The position numbers and the translations under genes are program-made. From Peptococcaceae bacterium UBA5767 (lineage in GTDB: Bacteria; Bacillota; TC1; UBA5767), in the NCBI GenBank assembly GCA_002418765.1, contig DIET01000007.1, forward strand, positions 1 to 12,701: a stretch of DNA of 12,701 nt, given 5' to 3'. A model generated the notes under the pieces. That model saw only the letters and a program-made list of their open reading frames with translations. It did no database searches and had not been told where the DNA came from. This document shows positions 1-5,431 of this stretch, piece by piece; position 1 is the first letter of the stretch; each line of letters begins with the position of its first letter.

Positions 1-425
1 AGAAGGTCAATCTGATAATCAGTCACTACACCATCAATAAGCAATCGTGTTGACTTGTTTTCATACCATACAGGAATTGAAATCCGGTTGGATTCAATGC
101 TGTAGTTCTGATTGTTCCAGATGGCAACAGGTTTCTTCAAGATAGGTACTTTAATCTCTTTTTGGTTAGAGACCTCTTTTTTAGCTTCAGTTTGAAGCTG
201 TTTGGAATGTTTTCTGAATACCCTTTTGGCATCTTGTATTGTCTGATTTTTTAAAGCGCTGGGGAGTTGCGCCTTTATCGTCTTTGAGGTTGGCTTCAGA
301 GTGCTATCTTCTAAGAAATCGCTTACAATTTCGTTTACCGCTCGAATGTATGTCAGCATTGTTTTATCGAGCAACCTTATTTGCAAGGGTGTCGGCAACA
401 ATTTAATTTGTACTGTTATCTGCAT
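1..425 (-). CDS. tnpB: TnpB (OrfB) RNA-guided nuclease of IS200/IS605 element, N-terminal part
   Basis: The first 141 codons are open and run off the left edge. The protein starts MQITVQIKLLPTPLQ, the usual start of TnpB, whose N-terminal wedge/helical region this covers. The RuvC-like catalytic domain and zinc ribbon would lie outside the window. TnpB proteins are RNA-guided DNA nucleases, related to Cas12, that help the element persist. The start is ATG at 423-425 with GAGGAAG upstream at good distance, and tnpA stops at 430, only 4 bases away, so the two genes were a coupled pair. No frameshift or stop is seen in the visible part, so tnpB may be intact although tnpA is broken. The guide RNA, made from the element's far end, cannot be seen. 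Confidence 0.85.
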   Translation of the reverse strand, partial: MQITVQIKLLPTPLQIRLLDKTMLTYIRAVNEIVSDFLEDSTLKPTSKTIKAQLPSALKNQTIQDAKRVFRKHSKQLQTEAKKEVSNQKEIKVPILKKPVAIWNNQNYSIESNRISIPVWYENKSTRLLIDGVVTDYQIDL

Positions 426-429
426 AAGA

Positions 430-848
430 TTACTTCCTCTGAGATGTTTTTTGATTCTTAATGTATTGCTTGATGATTGACATAGGCGCACCACCTACAG
501 TTGACACAAAATATGAATTTGTCCACAATGTCGGAAGCTTGGTTGTCAAGTGATGAAATTCCCCCCGAAGTATCCTGGACGTTTTTCCTTTCAGGGTCTT
601 TACAAGCTTGTGTACGCCGTATTGCGGGTCAATTTCAACCAAGAGATGTACATGGTCTGGCATGATTTCAAAATGATTTCAAACTCAATTAAATCCGCTT
701 GAACTTCATGACAAATCTGTGCAATCAATTCTCTTAACCTAATCTCTATTTGGCCGACTAAAACCTTTCTACGGTATTTGGGACACCAAACGATATGGTA
801 CTTGCACGAATATACGATATTGTTATTTGACTTATATTTTGTATTCAT
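430..848 (-). pseudogene. tnpA: IS200-type Y1 transposase TnpA, frameshifted by an 11-bp tandem duplication
   Basis: This encodes the single-strand Y1/HUH transposase of the element. The N-terminal part (848 down to about 684) gives the family start MNTKYKSNNNIVYSCKYHIVWCPKYR with its usual spacing, up to ...LIEFEI. The next residues should be MPDHVHLLVEI, which holds the HUH pair, but they are in another frame (663 down to 430). The cause is visible: an 11-base unit is present twice in tandem (662-672 and 673-683). Deleting one copy restores GAG TTT GAA ATC ATG CCA GAC and a single protein of about 136 residues, close to family length. Both catalytic parts (HVH, and the Tyr in IIKQYIKNQ) lie after the break, so the main product has no active site. 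A restart at ATG 661-663 would lack the N-terminal strands. Confidence 0.88.
662..683 (-). repeat. 11-bp perfect tandem duplication inside tnpA
   Basis: The plus-strand unit ATGATTTCAAA occurs twice with no gap (662-672, 673-683). It adds 11 bases to tnpA and throws the reading frame. The rest of tnpA reads as a normal family member on both sides, so the duplication is probably the only lesion and recent. Confidence 0.9.
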
Positions 849-854
849 ATATAT

Positions 855-883
855 ATTGTACTATTTGATACTGTATGATACAA
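855..883 (-). promoter_or_regulatory. Candidate tnpA promoter giving a near-leaderless mRNA
   Basis: On the minus strand, TTGTAT (878-883) and TACAAT (855-860) are separated by 17 bases. The tnpA ATG (846-848) lies only 6 bases past the -10 box, about where transcription would start. No Shine-Dalgarno is visible; the gap is ATATAT. This fits weak, leaderless or read-through-limited expression of a transposase. The -35 matches consensus at only 3 of 6 positions, so the call is moderate. Confidence 0.45.
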
Positions 884-898
884 GCGGAAGGCAAATTT

Positions 899-943
899 AG
901 CACCTCGTATCCCCATAGCTAAAGCTAGGGGCTTTACGGTGCT
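899..943 (-). repeat. Left-end imperfect palindrome of the IS608-like element
   Basis: The inner hairpin (911-931) reads on the minus strand as CCCC-TAGCT-TT-AGCTA-T-GGGG, with one bulged T in the 3' arm, as I recall for the IS608 transposase-bound hairpin. The guide tetranucleotide AAAG (932-935) lies directly 5' of the stem. A further pair of arms, AGCACC and GGTGCT (899-904 and 938-943), encloses the hairpin with 6-base internal loops. This is the TnpA recognition structure at the left end. Confidence 0.85.
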
Positions 944-949
944 TCTCTG

Positions 950-953
950 GTAA
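950..953 (-). other. TTAC target/cleavage site flanking the element
   Basis: TTAC on the minus strand lies 14 bases 5' of the AAAG guide. In IS608 the transposase cleaves 3' of TTAC and the flank is kept as the target. This sets the element boundary between 949 and 950. It is inferred by analogy and not shown by an empty site. Confidence 0.65.
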
Positions 954-962
954 TCCCTGTTG

Positions 963-994
963 AAAAAAAGACAGAGCCCAGGGGGGGCTCCATC
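963..994 (-). terminator. Strong intrinsic terminator
   Basis: On the minus strand a 10-bp stem (GATGGAGCCC with GGGCTCTGTC, two G-T wobbles) encloses a 5-base CCCCT loop and is followed at once by seven T residues (963-969). It ends either the permease operon or the small transcript proposed at 963-1112, and it insulates the insertion element behind it. In the plus direction the stem is followed only by CATCTTTGTT, so termination there would be weak. Confidence 0.88.
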
Positions 995-1112
995 TTTGTT
1001 ATTGGCCTATTCCCATGCAAGGGAGTTTCGGGGGGGAATATGCCAGTTGGTATAATCAAACCAACCCGGTGAATCACCCAGAAAAGGGCAACCGCCCAGG
1101 TAGTCCGGTTAC
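963..1112 (-). ncRNA. Candidate structured small RNA or orphan leader, about 150 nt
   Basis: No protein is supported here. On the minus strand a promoter-like pair (1119-1147) predicts a start near 1112, and the terminator at 963-994 ends the transcript. Between them are hairpins GGGC/GCCC with a GGTT loop (1086-1097), GGTG/CACC (1068-1078), GTTGGT/ACCAAC (1046-1065) and TATTCCC/GGGAATA with a 19-base loop (1008-1040). GGTA/TACC (1099-1113) is an alternative pairing at the 5' end. I do not recognise a known riboswitch, 6S, SRP, tmRNA or T-box motif. It may be a free small RNA, a leader cut off from its gene by the insertion element, or a structured 3' end of the permease mRNA. Confidence 0.45.
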
Positions 1113-1118
1113 CACTTA

Positions 1119-1147
1119 ATATTACTCCAGTTGAATAAGTTTGTCTA
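1119..1147 (-). promoter_or_regulatory. Candidate sigma-A promoter for the small transcript
   Basis: On the minus strand, TAGACA (1142-1147; 5 of 6 to consensus) is separated by exactly 17 bases from TAATAT (1119-1124; 4 of 6). The predicted start is near 1112. It lies about 170 bases beyond the permease stop, so it is not needed for the permease. Confidence 0.5.
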
Positions 1148-1157
1148 GTCTTATTCA
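1132..1157. promoter_or_regulatory. Perfect 8+8 inverted repeat over the -35, operator candidate
   Basis: TGAATAAG (1132-1139) and CTTATTCA (1150-1157) form a perfect inverted repeat with a 10-base spacer. The candidate -35 box sits inside the spacer. A repressor bound here would block the promoter. The spacing does not match the compact GT-N-AC operator usual for FadR-type GntR proteins, so the encoded GntR regulator is not an obvious ligand. A hairpin in read-through RNA from the permease gene is the alternative. Confidence 0.45.
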
Positions 1158-1227
1158 GGAAAAAATCGTCCTTTCTCCATCTTCTTCAAAATGCAAAAAA
1201 CCCTTTATTCCCAACGCTTTTTCTTGC

Positions 1228-1308
1228 CTATCCGTCTGGTTGCTGTCTGACCATTGTTAGTATTGCCTAATATCTCTGTTGTACCATGCCGTCAGAACAT
1301 ACGGATAG
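1228..1308. repeat. Nested inverted repeat downstream of the permease stop
   Basis: Outer arms CTATCCGT and ACGGATAG (1228-1235, 1301-1308) and inner arms TCTGAC and GTCAGA (1246-1251, 1291-1296) are in register, and a small TTAG/CTAA stem lies at the centre. The structure begins 8 bases past the permease stop, so it would fold in that mRNA's 3' region. No T-run follows, so it is not an intrinsic terminator. The remaining stretch 1158-1227 shows no gene. Confidence 0.4.
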
Positions 1309-1315
1309 CCTCTTT

Positions 1316-2569
1316 TCAGGCAATACGTTCCTTGCGTGTCAACAAAATAATGATGGTATAAAGGAGTGCGGCACCCACAAAAGAGATGAAGAAAGGCATG
1401 GGGAAGGGAATCCATATTCCCAAAGCAATCCCCAACATCAAAGAAATCATGGCCTTCCAACGCACACCTTGGTAAAAAAGATCATGGTTGATCTGTCCCA
1501 CCTTGTTAAGATAGAAATCTGCAATAATAATGCCGCCCACGGGAGCAAAAATCAGCGATATCGATGAAAGGAACTCACCCAGATAATGATAGAAACCTAG
1601 AAGCGCCAGAACACCGGCCAACATCACGGAAACGACGGTAGCCAGCATCCGGTTTCGGTTGTTCATAAAATTGGTCAAGCCAAGTCCTGCTGCATAAAAA
1701 TTGTTGTCTGCTGTCGTCCAGGCCATAAACACCAAAAGAAGGATACCAAAAGCCCCAAATCCCAGATGTCCGAGAATATGCGGCAAATCCGACGAGCCTA
1801 CTGCCGTGCCCATCACAGCTCCAATGCCCATCTGTATGCTATTGATGATCACCAAGGCCAACAACAAGGAAATGAACACATCCCTTTTTCTGAGTGCGTA
1901 GCGCAAAATATCCGGGGAAGAAATAGCGCCGGCAATCCAAGAACCCACCACAATGGATACCGTGGCCCCAAAGCCCCTGGCTTCAGACGGTTCAATCAGC
2001 AATAACATCGACATGTGAATATTGCGGTCTTGAAGAACCTGGTACAGACCAAAGAAAGAAATAAACAATATCAAAGGAATGGCTACAGAAGAAATCTGCA
2101 GCATGCCTTTAAATCCACGAATGGCCGTCAGTCCAAATAAGATGGTCATAACAAGCACCAGCCAGCCATCCGATAAAGAAATAGCATGGCTTAACGATTC
2201 TGCAGCCAGACCAATGCCGATGGCCCCCCAGCCAATAAAACTAAGAGAAATAAGACCCGATACGAATTTCGATCCACGTACACCGAAGGCATACCGCGAA
2301 CTAAAGGCTGTCGATAACCCCGTATCCTGTGCAATCAGCCCCATAAACAAAGCACCGACAAAGAGCAACACATTGCCATGAACGATAGCCATGAAGCTGC
2401 GAGAGAGATTCAAACCTCCCGCCACCAAACTGCCCGTCAAGTAATTGGATATGGCCAATACAAATCCAGCCCAAACCATCGTGAGACTTAGCCACTTCGA
2501 CCTGGCAGCCGAAGGGATAGAAGACAATGGATAATTCTCCATCTCATAGCGCTTTTTAACTCGATTCAT
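1316..2569 (-). CDS. NCS1-family permease (cytosine permease CodB-like)
   Basis: A membrane protein of 417 residues, close to CodB, with about 12 hydrophobic segments. NCS1 carriers import nucleobases, hydantoins, thiamine or related compounds with H+ or Na+. Family signatures are clear: a TM1 region after WLSLTMVWAGF (residues 26-50), SPDILRYALRKRD (218-230), WTTADNNFYAAGLGLTNF (284-301, very like CodB) and PVGGIIIADFY (343-353). The ATG at 2569 is preferred because AGGGAG lies 7 bases upstream, while the internal Met10 has no ribosome site. The gene overlaps the end of the GntR regulator by 14 bases, so the two are coupled and the permease is likely its target or partner. There is no cytosine deaminase nearby, so the substrate stays open. 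It is an odd neighbour for a polysaccharide operon. Confidence 0.88.
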   Translation of the reverse strand: MNRVKKRYEMENYPLSSIPSAARSKWLSLTMVWAGFVLAISNYLTGSLVAGGLNLSRSFMAIVHGNVLLFVGALFMGLIAQDTGLSTAFSSRYAFGVRGSKFVSGLISLSFIGWGAIGIGLAAESLSHAISLSDGWLVLVMTILFGLTAIRGFKGMLQISSVAIPLILFISFFGLYQVLQDRNIHMSMLLLIEPSEARGFGATVSIVVGSWIAGAISSPDILRYALRKRDVFISLLLALVIINSIQMGIGAVMGTAVGSSDLPHILGHLGFGAFGILLLVFMAWTTADNNFYAAGLGLTNFMNNRNRMLATVVSVMLAGVLALLGFYHYLGEFLSSISLIFAPVGGIIIADFYLNKVGQINHDLFYQGVRWKAMISLMLGIALGIWIPFPMPFFISFVGAALLYTIIILLTRKERIA

Positions 2570-3233
2570 GGTTACACTCCCTCTTCTCCAGGATTTCGAT
2601 CATACCATGCTTCATAAGCTGACATTTGTCCTCTACAATAGCCATACTCAAGGTTCGATCTCTGGCCATAACGGCGTCAACGAAGGCTTCCTTGCACTTG
2701 AGCACCTTCAGATAGCAAGGCGAATCGTAGACCATCAGCTGAGACAAAATAAAATACTCCATGTCTTCGGTTTCCCGAAAGATACGTTGCACATAAGAAG
2801 ACTCCAATATTTCACTGATAGACAGATGAAATTCTTCAATACCCTGCAATGCAACCTCAAACTGCTGCAATTCATAACTGGCCAATGCCAGTTTCAGACG
2901 ATCCTTGATCCTATTGAGCTGATCTATATTTGCCGCAGCCAACAAATGTCTGGTCAGCATCTTCTCCAGTTCCAACCGCACTTCAAAGTATTCCTTTACA
3001 CCCTGGGGCTGGAGAGCATTGATGCGAAAGCCCACATTGGGGAGAATGGTGACAAACCCATTCTTTTCGAGCACCTTGATTGCATCGTTGACCGTCGTCC
3101 TCCCAATTCCGTATTTCTTGGCCACCTCAAAGGAAGAAAACTGGTCATCCTGACACCATCGTCCCGTCGCAATATTGTCTCTTATGATTTTATAGATGAG
3201 TGTAACCTTGCTGTCATTGGATAATTTACGCAT
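2556..3233 (-). CDS. GntR-family regulator with FCD-type ligand domain
   Basis: A cytoplasmic DNA-binding regulator of 225 residues. The winged helix lies at about residues 8-70, with the recognition region FEVAKKYGIGRTTVNDAIKVLEKNGFV. A helical FCD domain follows (about 80-215; ...RLELEKML..., ...EEFHLSISEI...). The FadR-group metal site normally uses several His. Only His136 in the FH motif is clearly kept, and the later EHRAI-type His aligns with Lys, so the pocket may not bind metal in the usual way. The chosen ATG (3231-3233) overlaps the stop of the ABC-like gene by 8 bases and has GGGAGGG upstream. A longer reading to 3335 would run through that gene and adds a Cys/Trp-rich stretch unlike the family. 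It overlaps the permease by 14 bases. Confidence 0.87.
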   Translation of the reverse strand: MRKLSNDSKVTLIYKIIRDNIATGRWCQDDQFSSFEVAKKYGIGRTTVNDAIKVLEKNGFVTILPNVGFRINALQPQGVKEYFEVRLELEKMLTRHLLAAANIDQLNRIKDRLKLALASYELQQFEVALQGIEEFHLSISEILESSYVQRIFRETEDMEYFILSQLMVYDSPCYLKVLKCKEAFVDAVMARDRTLSMAIVEDKCQLMKHGMIEILEKRECNHESS

Positions 3234-3912
3234 GCAACAAAGACCCTCCCAGCATTTGAAGTGTCTGCAGCATATCTCCTTGGTTGTCGACCAAGCCCAG
3301 CATCCGACCATCGTGAACGATGCCTGCCCTATCAATATACTTTAGGTACGGTCCCAGATCTGTCGTGATCAGCAACACAGCGCCACCCTTGTTTCGAAAG
3401 GCCAACATGCTTTCCAAAAAAAGTTTGCCATATTCACAATCTGGTTCGATATGCACATCATATAAAATAAACATCTCGGGAGACAATGGTCCACGTACAT
3501 GGATCTGAAAATCTTTTTTGAAGGAACGATAGCTTTTCTTGTTGCCAACCCAGGGAATGCCCCGCTGCACACCACTCAAACTAAACTTCTGATAACCCAT
3601 ATAGCTCTGAGAAAAGACCCGTTCGTCAGGAAACATTGACTCATTCACTGCTCTGGGCAAAATAATGCCCATCCCGGACGTCACCCTGGCCAATGGTGTT
3701 TCCTCTTCTATGGGTACACCATTGAGTTCAATGATGCCCTCTGTGATCGGCACAGCTCCCACCAAAGAACGCAACAACAAACGTCTTTGCTCTGTGTCTG
3801 GTACCGCCAGCGCAAGACAACTGCCTGCCTGAAGCGATAAACCGATATTCTCCAGTTTGGCTTCCTGACTAAAACTGGTCATCCGTTCCACACGCAATAC
3901 AATATCGTTCAT
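3226..3912 (-). CDS. Degenerate ABC-ATPase-like protein lacking all catalytic motifs
   Basis: A 228-residue protein with the fold outline of a sugar-type ABC ATPase. The first strands, the LENIGLSLQAGS segment and the ITEGIIELNGVPI segment line up gap-free with RbsA-like ATPases. The active site is gone. The Walker A position (about 37-45), normally GPNGAGKST, reads VPDTEQRRL, so the key Lys and Ser are both Arg. No LSGGQ is present. Walker B is ILYDV, with Asp152 kept but the catalytic Glu replaced by Val153. The H-loop reads TTDL, without His. ATP hydrolysis looks impossible. No ABC permease or binding protein is nearby. It overlaps the GntR gene by 8 bases, so a regulatory or scaffold role is inferred. 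The start is ATG 3910-3912 with GGGGG upstream. It follows the sugar transferase after 61 bases. Confidence 0.72.
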   Translation of the reverse strand: MNDIVLRVERMTSFSQEAKLENIGLSLQAGSCLALAVPDTEQRRLLLRSLVGAVPITEGIIELNGVPIEEETPLARVTSGMGIILPRAVNESMFPDERVFSQSYMGYQKFSLSGVQRGIPWVGNKKSYRSFKKDFQIHVRGPLSPEMFILYDVHIEPDCEYGKLFLESMLAFRNKGGAVLLITTDLGPYLKYIDRAGIVHDGRMLGLVDNQGDMLQTLQMLGGSLLHA

Positions 3913-3973
3913 CGATGTCGTTCCCCCTTTTTTTTGCTGGCTGCCTTGATGCCAAAGAATTTCACAATGCTAT

Positions 3974-5332
3974 TTACCCATTGGGTCTCTCTTCAAATCC
4001 CGCATTTTCCTCCAAGCCCCTGGCCTGATACGGTGACAAAACCACTTGCATGGTTTGCAAAAGGATTCTTAGGTCTAAAAGCAAACTGTAATTGAAGAGG
4101 TACAGCAAATCATAAGTCAGCTTGTCCTCTGGCTTGGTCTGGTATCTGCCCTCCACTTGAGCCAGACCCGTCAAGCCCGGTCGCACCCGAAAACGCTCCC
4201 CATAATGCGGGATGGTTCGCTGATAGGTTTCCACAAAAAAAGGACGTTCCGGCCTGGGTCCCACGAGACTCATATCTCCCTTGAGTACATTGATGAGCTG
4301 AGGAAATTCATCGATACGGGTGCTTCGCAAAAAGCGGCCTACTTTGGTGATGCGGCCATCATCACGACTGGCCAAAACCGGTCCTGACTCTTTTTCCGCA
4401 TCCACCCTCATGGTGCGAAATTTGTATATCCAAAATGGTTTTACATTCTTTGTCAACCGCTCTTGCGAATACAAAACCGGTCCCTTGTCTTCCAACTTGA
4501 TGGCCAGAGCAACAAGGAGCAATAGTGGTGAAAACACCAGCATCAACAACAAAGAAACCACCAAATCCATCAGCCTTTTGGCGATACGCTCTTCCATGAT
4601 CAGGTTTTTGGGTTCCATGCGAAACAACAATACATCATCTATTTGCATCAATTTGGCACGATGAAGCAAGATATGAGGAAGGCTGGGTACAAACATCACT
4701 GGCAACTGATACAGCAGGGATTGTTGCCAGGCTTTTTCCTTCTCCGATTCAGACAACCCCTGTCCCAACAACAACACATCTGCCTCTGTCCAATCCTGAT
4801 CCGTGATCTCTTCTAGGGAGGAAGCTTCCTGATAAAGCTGATAATCCTTCTTCAGTTTGCTTTTCCACGTCTCCCGGAGCACTACACTTTCACTCTCGTT
4901 GGTCAACAGCAAAATCTTTTGCAAGGGGTTGATACGCCGATACAGTCTGTTACGAATCCATCTGCCCACCGAAAACAAAACAATCTGGATCAACCAGGCA
5001 TAGATAAACAATTTGGCAGGCAAATCGGTCAGATTGAACCCATAGGCAATGACAACCAACACGGCATTGGCCAGCATGGTGGAGAGCATAACAGCCAAGA
5101 ACGTTCCCGGTCCATCAAGTCTTTTGACATCATAGAGGTGGAACACATCAAACAAAACCAACCCCACCAACAAAAGAACTGGCATCAGCGGAAGAACCAC
5201 GCCCATTCCATAATGGTGCCGGTGCAACAAATTGAACAAACTGATGCCAAGCATGTAGGATCCATACATCAGCATCAGATCCGTGATGATTTGGAGGCTC
5301 AGGTAAGACCGCCTTCTCTTCCCGTTTTTCAT
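3974..5332 (-). CDS. Polyprenyl-phosphate sugar-phosphate transferase (WbaP/EpsE-type initiating enzyme)
   Basis: A membrane enzyme of 452 residues that moves a sugar-1-phosphate from a UDP-sugar to undecaprenyl phosphate, starting a polysaccharide repeat unit. There are four N-terminal membrane segments (about 10-32, 44-62, 75-97, 105-123), a soluble middle region (about 137-240), a membrane hairpin (255-280) and the conserved catalytic domain. Visible motifs are KRLMDLVVS, YKFRTMRVDAE, the catalytic Asp-Glu pair 341-342 in RIDEFPQL, KGDMSLVGPRPE and RVRPGLTGLAQVEGRY. The ATG at 5330-5332 is chosen over a TTG at 5383 because MKNGKRRRSYLS gives a normal positively charged N-terminus and AGAAGAG lies 8 bases upstream. 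The preferred sugar (glucose, galactose or another) cannot be read from the motifs. A candidate promoter lies in the 99-base gap before it. Confidence 0.92.
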   Translation of the reverse strand: MKNGKRRRSYLSLQIITDLMLMYGSYMLGISLFNLLHRHHYGMGVVLPLMPVLLLVGLVLFDVFHLYDVKRLDGPGTFLAVMLSTMLANAVLVVIAYGFNLTDLPAKLFIYAWLIQIVLFSVGRWIRNRLYRRINPLQKILLLTNESESVVLRETWKSKLKKDYQLYQEASSLEEITDQDWTEADVLLLGQGLSESEKEKAWQQSLLYQLPVMFVPSLPHILLHRAKLMQIDDVLLFRMEPKNLIMEERIAKRLMDLVVSLLLMLVFSPLLLLVALAIKLEDKGPVLYSQERLTKNVKPFWIYKFRTMRVDAEKESGPVLASRDDGRITKVGRFLRSTRIDEFPQLINVLKGDMSLVGPRPERPFFVETYQRTIPHYGERFRVRPGLTGLAQVEGRYQTKPEDKLTYDLLYLFNYSLLLDLRILLQTMQVVLSPYQARGLEENAGFEERPNG

Positions 5333-5400
5333 AAGCTTATCTCTTCTCTTCCTTATGCCGTTATTACTTAGCAACAAAATCAAGCCATGATGCTTTCCCC

Positions 5401-5409
5401 ATTATAGCA
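5401..5409 (-). promoter_or_regulatory. Candidate extended -10 promoter before the initiating transferase
   Basis: On the minus strand TGCTATAAT is a perfect -10 with the TGn extension, in the 99-base gap after the UDP-glucose dehydrogenase stop. No good -35 lies 16-18 bases upstream, which extended -10 promoters can tolerate. The start would be near 5394, giving a leader of about 60 bases. It would let the initiating transferase and the ABC/GntR/permease genes be transcribed apart from the upstream genes. Confidence 0.5.
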
Positions 5410-5431
5410 TATCCCGACCAACGTTTCTTCT

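Larger units (their letters stand above)
1..949 (-). mobile_element. IS200/IS605-family element (IS608-like), left end and partial body
   Basis: Read on the minus strand, the element starts at 949 just after a TTAC tetranucleotide (950-953). It then carries a left-end imperfect palindrome (899-943), a small Y1 transposase gene (tnpA, broken) and tnpB, which leaves the window at base 1. The same-strand tnpA-tnpB order, the lack of terminal inverted repeats, the TTAC flank and an AAAG guide touching the hairpin foot (932-935) all match IS608-type single-strand transposons, which insert 3' of TTAC. It sits 10 bases past the T-run of the terminator at 963-994, so it probably did not disrupt a gene. 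The boundary is inferred by analogy with IS608. The other end is outside the window. Confidence 0.88.

Noticed and set aside
600..663. Programmed frameshifting to join the two tnpA frames
   Set aside because: No slippery heptamer is seen, and the exact tandem duplication explains the shift fully.
963..1112. T-box, SAM, cobalamin, 6S or SRP RNA in the structured intergenic region
   Set aside because: None of the conserved core motifs I know for these families is present, so no known name was assigned.
2568..3224. Long plus-strand open frame (218 codons) opposite the GntR gene
   Set aside because: It is antisense to a well-supported regulator, has no family resemblance and shows no ribosome site; it is a shadow of the coding strand.
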